Assembly: GCA_947479055.1 (NCBI GenBank)
Contig: CANJYE010000018.1
Span: 1-60,781, forward strand
Source of the DNA: Erythrobacteraceae bacterium
GTDB taxonomy: Bacteria > Pseudomonadota > Alphaproteobacteria > Sphingomonadales > Sphingomonadaceae
Length of the DNA stretch: 60,781 nt
Direction: 5' to 3'
The notes beneath the pieces were generated by a model. The model worked only from the letters and a program-made list of their open reading frames with translations, made no database searches and was not told where the DNA came from. Position numbers and translations under genes: made by a program. Positions 16,490-24,802 of this stretch are shown here, piece by piece. Numbering within the stretch: position 1 is the first letter of the stretch; each line of letters begins with the position of its first letter.

Positions 16490-17505
16490 TTGCTCCCGGC
16501 AGCGCGGCTGAGGACGTCGGACCGCGCGGTGAGGTTTGGCCAGAACTGGCCTGGCGGCATCGTCAGCACATGTTCGCCGATGCGGTCTGCCCAGAAGGCC
16601 TGTCCGCCGAATTCGGAACGCCAGGCAATGAGCCGCCGCGTCAGGTGGTTGAGGCCATGCTCCATGGTGAAGCCGATTGCGCCGTGGGCGGCATGAGCAG
16701 ACGCGTGGCCGACAGCGGCAGCCTGGCTAGCGCGGCACTTGGCCACGGCGATCTCGAAGTGGGCGGCATCCACCTCGGCAGCGCGCGCCGCCGCCTGCCC
16801 CGCGCTCAACGCGGCAGAGGCTTCCATCGCGAAGATGGCAAGGCTGTGCTGCACCGACTGGAACTTACCAATTGGGCGGCCGAACTGGACCCGCTCGTTG
16901 GCATATTCGATCGACATGGCCAGCGCCCGGTCGAGTGCGCCGGCGATCTGCGCACTGCGCGATAGGGCACCCCAATGGAGCGCAGAAAATTCGGGCACCT
17001 CATGCACCTCTGCCCCCTCGAAGGACAGCGTGTCGCGCGGTTCACCCGCCGGGTTTGCATCCTCGCGCAACACCCGCGCGCCTCTGGCCATGACCAGAAG
17101 GTCAGGGCCATTTCCGGTCAGCACCACCGCACCGGCTTCCCGCCCCCAGGGCACGGCCGTGGTAGTCCCGGTGAAGCGCCTGCCCGCAATTCCGCCATCC
17201 CAGCGAGTGGCGATGGTGACGATGCCCGGCACGTCGACCACGCCCGCACGCGCGGCGGCAAGGCGACCGAACACTTCTTCGGCCAGCGGCAGCGGCAGGG
17301 CAGCAGCACCCGCCGTCTTGAGCACCGCAAACGCGTCTCCGGCATCGCCGCCGAAACCGCCCTCCTCCTCGCCCAGCAGCAGGCCGCCAAAGCCCATTTC
17401 CTCGACGCGCGGCCAAAGCGTAGCAAATGGCGCGCTGCGATCCGTCGTCAGGTCGGCGAATAGCTTTTCCGCCATATCGACCAGCATGGTGCGACTCTCA
17501 CTCAT
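16486..17505 (-). CDS. acyl-CoA dehydrogenase-like subunit (non-catalytic beta type)
   Basis: A 339-residue, alanine-rich, shortened ACAD. The C-terminal helical domain is recognisable (YANERVQFGRPIGKFQSVQH and HGAIGFTMEH). The segment aligned to the catalytic Glu of its neighbour (LERSGPER) reads LSRSAQIAG, so the catalytic base is missing. It overlaps the full ACAD upstream by an ATGA junction. Such pairs form alpha2beta2 ACADs in steroid side-chain oxidation (ChsE1-ChsE2 type), where only one subunit carries the base. Confidence 0.85.
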   Translation of the reverse strand: MSESRTMLVDMAEKLFADLTTDRSAPFATLWPRVEEMGFGGLLLGEEEGGFGGDAGDAFAVLKTAGAAALPLPLAEEVFGRLAAARAGVVDVPGIVTIATRWDGGIAGRRFTGTTTAVPWGREAGAVVLTGNGPDLLVMARGARVLREDANPAGEPRDTLSFEGAEVHEVPEFSALHWGALSRSAQIAGALDRALAMSIEYANERVQFGRPIGKFQSVQHSLAIFAMEASAALSAGQAAARAAEVDAAHFEIAVAKCRASQAAAVGHASAHAAHGAIGFTMEHGLNHLTRRLIAWRSEFGGQAFWADRIGEHVLTMPPGQFWPNLTARSDVLSRAAGSK

Positions 17506-18644
17506 CTCAGGCCAAGCCCCCGGGCGATGATGCCCCGCAACACTTCGCGCGTCCCCCCGCGCAGGGAAAAGGATGGCGATGCCTGCAACAGATAGGCCAG
17601 CAACCGCCCGAAATCATCGCCGCTGGCAAAGTCGACTTCTTCCAGCAGCGCTTGCACCGCGCGCGGCAACTCCTGTTCGTAGCCAGTACCGAGATCCTTG
17701 ACGATCGAGGCCTCTACCACCGGATCCTCGCCAGAGGCGAGCTTGGCGGCGGTTGACATCGACATTTCGCGCAAGGACCACAGTTCGGCGACCGCCTGTC
17801 CAACGAGCCGCCTAATATCGTCGCGCCCGGATGTCTGGCCGAAACGGATCAACGCGTTGAGCAGTGAAAAGCTGGTGAGATAGCGCTCCGGTCCGGAGCG
17901 CTCGAGCGCCAGTTCAGCCGTGACCTGCTTCCACCCTTCCCCTACTTCGCCGATCCGCATGCTGTCGGGCACCAGCACATCGTCGAAGAAGACTTCGGTG
18001 AATTCCTCGGTCCCGGTGAGGTCGCGAATCGGGCGGATGTCGATCCCCGGCATCGAAAGATCGATCAGGAATTGCGAAAGGCCTTTCTGCCTCTCCTCCT
18101 CGGAGCCGGTACGGATCAGCGCGATCATGTAATGCGACTTGTGGGCAATGGTGGACCAGATCTTCTGGCCGTTGATGCGCCAGCCTTCCGCTGTATGCGT
18201 CGCCCGCGTCCGCACGGAGGCAAGGTCGGAGCCGGAACCTGGTTCACTGAGGCCGATACAGAAATAGGTCTCGCCCCTAACAATGCCGGGAATGATCTTC
18301 TGCCGCTGTTCCTCAGTGCCGTATTTCAGCAGCAACGCTCCGCTCTGACGGTCCGCCACCCAGTGCGAGCAGACCGGCGCGCCCGCCGCCAGCAATTCTT
18401 CCATCACGATGTAGCGCTCGGCGGCGGTGCGTTCGTGGCCGCCATATTTCTTCGGCCAGACCATGCCAATCAGGCCTGCCTCGCCGGCAAGAAGCGAAAA
18501 AGCCGGATCAGGCCGCATCCAGCAATTGGCCCGGGTGACCGGATCCTTGTCCGCCAGATAGCCCTCGGCCAGTTCTCGGACCTTGGCACGAAGCTCGTCG
18601 GCACCGGGCGGGGCGGTAAAACGGAAGGTGTCGGACATCAACAT
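17502..18644 (-). CDS. acyl-CoA dehydrogenase (catalytic alpha type)
   Basis: A 380-residue ACAD starting MLMSDTFRF; ATG at 18644 or 18638. Seen are GLSEPGSGSDLASVRT, INGQKIWST, the presumed catalytic base in ALERSGPER, and a C-terminal LRGGTREVLR block. It pairs with the shortened ACAD that follows with overlapping codons. No Shine-Dalgarno precedes either start, and the inferred transcription start falls at or within a few bases of the ATG, so a leaderless mRNA is plausible. It is the first gene of the 18644-13029 operon. Probable role: C2-C3 dehydrogenation of a branched or ring-linked acyl-CoA. Confidence 0.88.
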   Translation of the reverse strand: MLMSDTFRFTAPPGADELRAKVRELAEGYLADKDPVTRANCWMRPDPAFSLLAGEAGLIGMVWPKKYGGHERTAAERYIVMEELLAAGAPVCSHWVADRQSGALLLKYGTEEQRQKIIPGIVRGETYFCIGLSEPGSGSDLASVRTRATHTAEGWRINGQKIWSTIAHKSHYMIALIRTGSEEERQKGLSQFLIDLSMPGIDIRPIRDLTGTEEFTEVFFDDVLVPDSMRIGEVGEGWKQVTAELALERSGPERYLTSFSLLNALIRFGQTSGRDDIRRLVGQAVAELWSLREMSMSTAAKLASGEDPVVEASIVKDLGTGYEQELPRAVQALLEEVDFASGDDFGRLLAYLLQASPSFSLRGGTREVLRGIIARGLGLR

Positions 18645-18646
18645 GA

Positions 18647-18680
18647 TTGACTGGTTAGTAAAATCGGATTGACCCTGCAA
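18647..18680 (-). promoter_or_regulatory. promoter plus operator for the 18644-13029 operon
   Basis: Minus strand: -35 TTGCAG (18675-18680), 17 nt spacer, -10 TAACCA (18652-18657). The motif CTAACCAGTCAA (18647-18658) covers the -10 and ends 3 nt from the ATG. Also lies upstream of the divergent crotonase gene. Confidence 0.55.
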
Positions 18681-18728
18681 GCGGCGGCATTAGGGTCTGC
18701 TCTCAAAGCGTGGCGAGAGAGGAATGTC

Positions 18729-19493
18729 ATGACAGGGGCCGAGCGCATCACTTACCGACTGGAAGATGGCGTCGCGCGCATTGCGCTGGCTGATCCGACC
18801 CGGCTGAACGCGATCAATTACGCAATGGCCCAGCAGTTCTCGGCTGCTCTTGACCGCGCCGCACGAGAAGCGCGCGCAGTGATCATGACCGGCGAGGGCC
18901 GCGCGTTCTGTGCCGGATCGGCGGTGAACGAAATGGACGACTGGCCGGAAGACCCGCTGCGCCGCATTCTTAACCCGATACTCACCCGGCTGCGCGATTT
19001 CGAACTGCCGATTGTCACGGCGATGAACGGTTTGGCGGTGGGCATCGCCTGTTCGATGGTGCTGTGCGGTGATATCATCATCGCGGCCGACAATGCATAT
19101 TTCCTGTTCGCCTTTGGAAAGGTCGGTCTCGTGCCTGATGGCAATGCCTCCTACCTCCTGCCCCGACTGATCGGGCGCGCACGTACCGCCGAACTGATGA
19201 TGCTGGGCGAGAGGCTGCCGGTAGCCAAAGCGATGGAATGGGGCATGGTCAATCGCGTCGTCCCATCTGAACAACTTGATGCCGAGGCGATGGCTGTCGC
19301 CCGGAATCTGGCTGCCGGGCCCGCCTCGCTCACGGCAACCAAACGACTGCTTTGGCAGTCGCTCGACAATGACTGGCCGACCCAGGTCGAGATCGAAACC
19401 ATCGCGCAATATGAAGCGCAGGCGAGCGAGGACTACCGCGAAGGCGTCAACGCCTTCATGGAAAAGCGCGCGCCCCGTTTCACGGGGCGCTGA
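18729..19493 (+). CDS. crotonase-family enoyl-CoA isomerase/hydratase-like protein
   Basis: A 254-residue crotonase; ATG at 18729 follows GAGAGGA. The oxyanion segments AFCAGSAV and GLAVGIACSMVLCGD are present. Both Glu residues of classical enoyl-CoA hydratase are replaced (CSMV in place of CELA, and no Glu before VGL). An Asp is present in VGLVPDGNASYLLPR, as in PaaG-like isomerases, which use Asp in this place. Double-bond isomerisation is therefore more likely than simple hydration. Divergent from the ACAD operon, sharing its operator region. Confidence 0.85.
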   Translation: MTGAERITYRLEDGVARIALADPTRLNAINYAMAQQFSAALDRAAREARAVIMTGEGRAFCAGSAVNEMDDWPEDPLRRILNPILTRLRDFELPIVTAMNGLAVGIACSMVLCGDIIIAADNAYFLFAFGKVGLVPDGNASYLLPRLIGRARTAELMMLGERLPVAKAMEWGMVNRVVPSEQLDAEAMAVARNLAAGPASLTATKRLLWQSLDNDWPTQVEIETIAQYEAQASEDYREGVNAFMEKRAPRFTGR

Positions 19494-19534
19494 CACCCGA
19501 TTCCGACTGCTTCACAGGGCTCCGGCCCCTGCGC

Positions 19535-20713
19535 CTACTTGTCCGCCCGGGGCTTCGTCTGCGGAAACTTGATGCCGGGGAAGATTTGCGACGCGATCGA
19601 ATTGCGCAACACCGACGGAGCGCCCCCTGCCACGACATTGGTCACCGCATCGCGATGGAGCCGCTGGGTCAGGCGATCGTAGGTGACGCCGACCCCGCCC
19701 ATCAGTTCCAGGCACTTCATCGTCACCAAGGGGACATTGGTGCCGCCGAACAGCTTGGCCTTGCTGACCGCTTCCATCTGCGGATAGCGCCCGTCGATCG
19801 CGCCTCGTGCTGCCTCGAAGGCGAGCAGGCGATGCGCGTCGATGGTAATCGAGATATCGACCAGCGCGTGATAGACGGACTGGAATTCGATCACCGGGCG
19901 ACCGAACTGGTGGCGCTGCTGCACATGTTCGGATGTCTCGTCGAATGCGGCCATCATCAGCCCCAGGCTCGCCCCGCAATTGTGCAGCCGCTCCATATTG
20001 AAGGCCTGCATGAGATTGGCGAACTGGCCCGGGCCGACGATCAGGTCATCCGGCCCGACCCGAACATTGTCTAGAAATACATCGCCATGCGGAATACCGC
20101 GCACGCCGATGAACTCCGGGCCCTTGATCATCGAGAAGCCCGGCGTGTCCTTGTGAACCACCACCGCGCCGATACCCCTGGGGCCGGGGATGCCGTCGAA
20201 CCGCACAAAGATCGCGTAGAGTTCATTGTGCATTGCACCGGTGACATAGTTCTTGTGACCGTTGATAATCCAGCCGTCCCCATCGCTCGTCGCCGAGACT
20301 TCAAGGTGGGTCAGGTCAGAGCCATGGTCGGGTTCGGTCAGCGCAATGGCGCAACCAAGCTTGCCGGTGACCACGTCCCGCAGATACTTCTCACGCACTG
20401 CCTCGTTCTGCGACAGCATGAGCATCGAAGGACCGGGACCCGAGGTCGCAAACAGCGGTTCGCAGCAGATCCAGCTACCCGAGGCGCGCAGAATTTCGGA
20501 CATGGCGATGAGATATTCAACGCAGGTGAGTCCCTGCCCGCCATATTCCCTGGGCGCAGTGATACCGAAGAAGCCGAGCTCACCGAAGCGTTTTGCCACG
20601 GCCGCGTAATCAACCTTGTCCTCGCGGTCCCACTGCTCGGAAGCCTCGCGAAATTCCGTGCCGGCCTCATGGGCGCGGCGCTTCCATTCTTCCTGTTCGG
20701 CGGTCAGTTGCAT
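19535..20713 (-). CDS. acyl-CoA dehydrogenase
   Basis: A 392-residue ACAD: ALTEPDHGSDLTHLEV, INGHKNYVTG, FNMERLHNCG (candidate catalytic Glu) and GGVGVTYDR near the C-terminus. Fifth ACAD of the window. It ends the run 22564-19535 together with an alpha/beta hydrolase and an SDR. An alternative proposal, an ACAD-fold enzyme of another chemistry such as hydroxylation, cannot be excluded but lacks support. Confidence 0.87.
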   Translation of the reverse strand: MQLTAEQEEWKRRAHEAGTEFREASEQWDREDKVDYAAVAKRFGELGFFGITAPREYGGQGLTCVEYLIAMSEILRASGSWICCEPLFATSGPGPSMLMLSQNEAVREKYLRDVVTGKLGCAIALTEPDHGSDLTHLEVSATSDGDGWIINGHKNYVTGAMHNELYAIFVRFDGIPGPRGIGAVVVHKDTPGFSMIKGPEFIGVRGIPHGDVFLDNVRVGPDDLIVGPGQFANLMQAFNMERLHNCGASLGLMMAAFDETSEHVQQRHQFGRPVIEFQSVYHALVDISITIDAHRLLAFEAARGAIDGRYPQMEAVSKAKLFGGTNVPLVTMKCLELMGGVGVTYDRLTQRLHRDAVTNVVAGGAPSVLRNSIASQIFPGIKFPQTKPRADK

Positions 20714-20735
20714 CGGCGTCTCTTATCCTCCGGTC

Positions 20736-21635
20736 TCAATTGGGCAGGAAGCGGCGGATGAATGCGGCAGCGCGATCATAGCTGGCCGTGGCCTCTGGCA
20801 TCACACCGGCATCGAACTGGTACATGTGCTGCATCTCAGGCACGATATCGAGTTCGGCAACAACGCCCGCCGCGCGGGCCCGTTCCACCACCATGCGGGA
20901 GTCATCGAGGAGCACTTCATCGCCGCCCACCTGCACAAAAACGGGTGAAAGCTTCGACAGATCCGCATAAAGTGGCGTCGCCACTGGATCGCGCACATCG
21001 CCATCCGGGCCAACATACTGCCGTCCCATGAAACGGGTCATCTCCGCCCCACTGACGAGATCTGCCGTGGCGTTGCTGACATAGGCCTGCCCGCTCGCCT
21101 CGAAATCAAGGAAGGGCGACATGGAATAGGTTGCTGCCGGTGCGGGTGCACCTCGGCTAAGCGCCATCAGCTGGGCTGTGAAGCAGAGATTTCCTCCCGC
21201 CGATTCGCCGGTGATGACGACGCGACCGGGCTCGATCCCGCTGGCGATCAACCATTCATAAACCGCCGCGCAATCCTCGATTTGGGTCGGATAGGTATAT
21301 TCGGGTGCCAGACGGTAATCGGCAAGCAGCGCACGGGCATTGATACGACGTGCCAACTGAATGGCGAAACGCGCATGAGTCTCCGCGGAGCCACAGGTAA
21401 AAGCGCCGCCATGATAAAACAGAACCACATTCGGCCCAGGCACCTTGTCTGGTTCATCCGCCCAAGCGGCCCTTACACCATCCACCGGCGTCAGGACCAC
21501 AGGGAACTGCTCACCGATGTCGTCGAACATCGTCTTGGAGCAGGCGCGGAAGTGCTCGGGACCTTCGCCCTCTCCAACCTCTCGTGCCCAGCGCCTCAAG
21601 CGATCGTGAAACCGCTCCGCTTCCTGGCTCGCCAT
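20736..21635 (-). CDS. alpha/beta hydrolase, hormone-sensitive lipase (HSL) family
   Basis: A 299-residue hydrolase. HGGAF (75-79) is the oxyanion motif, GESAGG (143-148) holds the nucleophilic Ser, GGDEVLLDD the Asp, and MQHMYQF the His. No signal peptide, so cytoplasmic. AGAGGATAAG precedes the ATG at 21635; an upstream ATG at 21653 exists. HSL-type esterases hydrolyse short acyl esters or lactones; with a BVMO in the same window, cleavage of a BVMO-formed ester is plausible (inference). Lies between an ACAD and an SDR. Confidence 0.88.
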   Translation of the reverse strand: MASQEAERFHDRLRRWAREVGEGEGPEHFRACSKTMFDDIGEQFPVVLTPVDGVRAAWADEPDKVPGPNVVLFYHGGAFTCGSAETHARFAIQLARRINARALLADYRLAPEYTYPTQIEDCAAVYEWLIASGIEPGRVVITGESAGGNLCFTAQLMALSRGAPAPAATYSMSPFLDFEASGQAYVSNATADLVSGAEMTRFMGRQYVGPDGDVRDPVATPLYADLSKLSPVFVQVGGDEVLLDDSRMVVERARAAGVVAELDIVPEMQHMYQFDAGVMPEATASYDRAAAFIRRFLPN

Positions 21636-21661
21636 CGACTTATCCTCTTCCATTTTCCCGA

Positions 21662-22564
21662 TCAGTCGTCGCGCGTTGGCACCTGTTCCGGGACCAATTC
21701 GCGCATCGTCCCTTCCATGCCGGTCAGTCCGAAGTTCATCCCCGCGCGCTTCGACGAAGGCGAAACCATCGGCGTGTGCGACAACGGCCCGACGGCGAAC
21801 AACCCACCATCCACACGCAGATATTCACCGCTCACGAATTCGCTTTCATTGCTGGCGAGGAACAGGGCGGCATGGGCGATGTGCTTACCTTCACCACGGA
21901 ACGGCAGCGGCTGGACAGACCGGCTGACAACGTCTGCCCGCTCCGGCTTGCCGCGATGCATGAGCGGGGTATAAATGATGCCTGGCAGGATCGCGTTGAC
22001 ACGAATGCGCCACTTGCCCAGTTCAAATGCGGCCGACTGGGTCAGCCGCAGCACGGCTGCCTTGGCCGAGGAATAGACCAGAGGACCGCCGCCGGCGGTC
22101 TGCGAGCCAAGCGAGCCGGTGTTGATGATCGAGCCGCCCCACTCCTGCTTCTTCATTACCCTAGCCGCATGCTTGATGCCGAGGAACACACCTTTGGCGG
22201 TGACCGCGAAGGTCTGATCCCAATGATCGGCCTCGATTTCGGTGATCGGACCGAAGGCACCGTCGATCCCGGCATTGTTGAACATCACATCCAACTTGCC
22301 ATATGCCACGGTCGCGGCTTCAACCACGCGAACGATATCCGCCTCGCACGAGACATCGGTGCGCACGAACTTGATCCGGCCCTGGAAACCCTTGCTGTTC
22401 ATCTCATCGACCAGATCGTTGCCATTCTGCTCGTTGAGATCGGCAACAACAACATTGGCGCCTTCCTCTAGCCAGAGTTCCGCCGTCGAACGACCCATGC
22501 CGCTCGCGCCGCCCGTGATAATCGTGGAATAGCCTTCAAGCCGCCCCATTTTAACAAACTCCAT
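21662..22564 (-). CDS. short-chain dehydrogenase/reductase (SDR)
   Basis: A 300-residue SDR with TGGASGMGR, NNAG near residue 97 and YSSAK. After the usual terminal VDGG there is a ~40-residue C-terminal extension, longer than the family norm. Start at 22564 or the ATG five codons later. It resembles cyclohexanol/hydroxysteroid-dehydrogenase-like SDRs of sphingomonads. First gene of the 22564-19535 operon; a promoter with an operator-like site lies 68-95 bp upstream. Confidence 0.87.
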   Translation of the reverse strand: MEFVKMGRLEGYSTIITGGASGMGRSTAELWLEEGANVVVADLNEQNGNDLVDEMNSKGFQGRIKFVRTDVSCEADIVRVVEAATVAYGKLDVMFNNAGIDGAFGPITEIEADHWDQTFAVTAKGVFLGIKHAARVMKKQEWGGSIINTGSLGSQTAGGGPLVYSSAKAAVLRLTQSAAFELGKWRIRVNAILPGIIYTPLMHRGKPERADVVSRSVQPLPFRGEGKHIAHAALFLASNESEFVSGEYLRVDGGLFAVGPLSHTPMVSPSSKRAGMNFGLTGMEGTMRELVPEQVPTRDD

Positions 22565-22631
22565 TTCTTGTTCTGAAACCGGACGGCGAACGGGAACCCG
22601 CCACCTTACTCAGCCTTCAAATGTGTCCAAC

Positions 22632-22659
22632 GCTATATTCAAAATAACCGGATAGTCAA
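22632..22659 (-). promoter_or_regulatory. promoter plus operator for the 22564-19535 operon
   Basis: Minus strand: TTGACT (22654-22659), 16 nt spacer, TATAGC (22632-22637). CTATCCGGTTAT (22644-22655) overlaps the -35 end and the spacer and matches the motif at 10 of 12 positions. Confidence 0.6.
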
Positions 22660-22687
22660 TTATAGCCGGAGGCGTTCCGCCCTTGCG

Positions 22688-24292
22688 TCAAGCGCCAACT
22701 TTCTGGCGCTTGATAATGATTCCCTCAGCCTCACGGTCCCAGGTGTCGGCAGTCACGCCTTCCTTGCGCAGTTCATCCTTGGTGATTTTTCCAGTGGGGG
22801 TTTTCGGCAGTTCTCCGACGATCCGGACATAACGCGGGACCATGTAATGCGGCATGCGCGGGACCAGGAAATCGATCAGATCACGATATTCCAGGCTACT
22901 ACCTTCCTTGAGAGACAGGCTGATCATCACCTCGTCTTCTGCGATCTCGCTCTTTGCCGCGTAAGCAGCCGCCTCGCGAACCAGCGGATGCTTGAGCACC
23001 TCCATCTCCACCTCATGCGACGAGATGTTCTCTCCCCGGCGCCGCATCGCGTCCTTCTTGCGGTCAATGAAGTAGAAATAGCCTTCCTCGTCCATGCGAA
23101 GCAGGTCGCCGGTATGAAACCAACCGTTGCGCCATGCCTTTGCGGTAGCTTCGGGGTTGCCGTAATATTCGGTAAGTAGCTGCCACGGGCGTTCAGCGCG
23201 AATGGTGAATTCGCCAACCTCGCCAACGGGCACCTCGTTGTCGTGATCATCCACCAGCCGGACCTGAAAACCCGGCCGAAGCCTGCCCGAGATGCCAAGC
23301 TTGCCGGGATTGAGCCCGCTCGTCACCGGTGCGCACAACTCGCTCATGCCATAGCCGGTGCACAGACCGACCCCAAACCGCTTGCCGAATTCGCGAGCAT
23401 CTTCGCTCAGCGGGGTGATCGAAACCGCCTTCAGCGTGTGGGTCCGGTCGTCCGGGCTTTCCGGCTGCTTCAGCAAGAACGGCGCCATCACCCCGAGCAG
23501 GCAAGCGGTAGTCGCCCGATGCTTGCGGATCGTGTCCCAGACCTCGCTAGTCTTGAAGGATTCGACAATAGCGACGGAGCCCCCAGTCATCAGCTGTGAA
23601 TAGGTCGGTGCCGTGCCTCCCGCATGGAACATCGGCAGGAAAATCAGGTGTCGTTCATCCCGCCCAACCAGGTCGGGAAAACCCTCCGAAAAGAAGGAAT
23701 AAGCATGGACATAGGAGGACAGCACAGCCTTCGACGGCCCAGTCGTTCCCGAAGTATATATCACATAAACGTCGTCCCATGGTTCGATCGGGCGATCGAG
23801 CGGGGCAGGCTCATGATCCTCCTGCAGCATGGCCGCGTCGTGCAGGACCAGCCCCTTGTATTCCCCATGCGCCGGGCCGCCGATAACGATCACCTGTTCA
23901 AGGTGGGAAACGTCAATTTCCTTGAGGCGAGGCAAAAGGTCAGCGTGGATGATGCCGATCCTCGCAGTTGCAAGATTGATCGCATGCTCAAGAATACCGC
24001 CGCGATAGGCGATATTGGCCGATACGAAGACACCGCCCATGTAATTGGTGCCAAACCATCCTTCTAGGAAATCCTTGCCGTTGGGCAGCCAACCGAAGAC
24101 CTTTTCGCCCTGGCGCAATCCCAATTTGTGGAGTGCGCCCGAAATGCGCCGGGCGCGCATGAGCATATCCGCATAGGTCCATTCGCTCGCGTCGTGAAAA
24201 CGCGCGAAGACCTTGTCCGGTTGCTCAGCGGCATGGCGATCGAGCACATAGCGAAGCACGCATTGATCGGCCGGGGGAATTCTCGGATCCAT
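22688..24292 (-). CDS. AMP-forming acyl-CoA synthetase, CaiC-like
   Basis: A 534-residue adenylate-forming ligase. P-loop IYTSGTTGPSKAV, A5 GYGMSELCAP, A7 WFHTGDLL, A8 RKKDAMRRRGENIS, and C-terminal PKTPTGKITKDEL with catalytic Lys. The RRRGENIS version of A8 and GPSK P-loop recall crotonobetaine/carnitine-CoA ligase-like enzymes rather than FadD. ATG at 24292 is chosen because GGGAGACG lies 8 nt upstream. It is followed upstream by the DUF35/thiolase-like pair in the same direction. Probably activates a second acid intermediate. Confidence 0.9.
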   Translation of the reverse strand: MDPRIPPADQCVLRYVLDRHAAEQPDKVFARFHDASEWTYADMLMRARRISGALHKLGLRQGEKVFGWLPNGKDFLEGWFGTNYMGGVFVSANIAYRGGILEHAINLATARIGIIHADLLPRLKEIDVSHLEQVIVIGGPAHGEYKGLVLHDAAMLQEDHEPAPLDRPIEPWDDVYVIYTSGTTGPSKAVLSSYVHAYSFFSEGFPDLVGRDERHLIFLPMFHAGGTAPTYSQLMTGGSVAIVESFKTSEVWDTIRKHRATTACLLGVMAPFLLKQPESPDDRTHTLKAVSITPLSEDAREFGKRFGVGLCTGYGMSELCAPVTSGLNPGKLGISGRLRPGFQVRLVDDHDNEVPVGEVGEFTIRAERPWQLLTEYYGNPEATAKAWRNGWFHTGDLLRMDEEGYFYFIDRKKDAMRRRGENISSHEVEMEVLKHPLVREAAAYAAKSEIAEDEVMISLSLKEGSSLEYRDLIDFLVPRMPHYMVPRYVRIVGELPKTPTGKITKDELRKEGVTADTWDREAEGIIIKRQKVGA

Positions 24293-24358
24293 TAGTTCAT
24301 CGTCTCCCAAACGTCTTTCCTGCCCGCTTGACGGGGCTCGATTCCAGGTGCCGCCTTT

Positions 24359-24802
24359 TCAGCCAGTCCTGCGCCAGTGCATCAGGCCATAGAGATGGCC
24401 TTTTATCTCGTGACGCTCGAACTCGCCGACGACCTCATCGCCGATCGTCACCTTCTGACTGCGATCCCCGAGCAAATTGCCGATCATGCGCACCCCGCCG
24501 GCTTGCGGCAGTTCCACCAAAGCGCAAATGAACGGCGTAGCTGGCCGCAGCGCTACGAAACCAGGCGAATGGATACGGGTCCAGGCGTAGATCCGGCCCC
24601 GCGGCTCGACCTCAAGCCATTCCGGGTCCCAGGCAAGGCAATGGTAGCAGACATGCTCCGGCCCCCAAATCCAGGTGCCGCAGGAGGCGCAGCGCTGGAT
24701 TACAAGGCGGCCCTCGGTCAGGCCATCAAGATAAGGCTTGTCGAAGCCATCGTCCATCGGCACGGGCACCGGCAGGACTTGCGGCAGATAGGTATCGCTC
24801 AT
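24359..24802 (-). CDS. DUF35 OB-fold protein with rubredoxin-like zinc ribbon
   Basis: A 147-residue protein. Cys38, Cys41, Cys52 and Cys55 form the zinc ribbon, followed by an OB-fold (GRIYAWTRIHSPGF onward). DUF35 proteins bind acyl-CoA and form complexes with thiolase-superfamily partners; in steroid side-chain catabolism such a domain is needed by the Ltp2 retro-aldolase. It overlaps the thiolase-like gene by an ATGA junction, strongly indicating a complex of the two products. Confidence 0.9.
   Translation of the reverse strand: MSDTYLPQVLPVPVPMDDGFDKPYLDGLTEGRLVIQRCASCGTWIWGPEHVCYHCLAWDPEWLEVEPRGRIYAWTRIHSPGFVALRPATPFICALVELPQAGGVRMIGNLLGDRSQKVTIGDEVVGEFERHEIKGHLYGLMHWRRTG

Noticed and set aside
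19515..19531. Small GC hairpin between convergent crotonase and ACAD genes
   Set aside because: Short, bulged stem without a T-run; not supported as a terminator.
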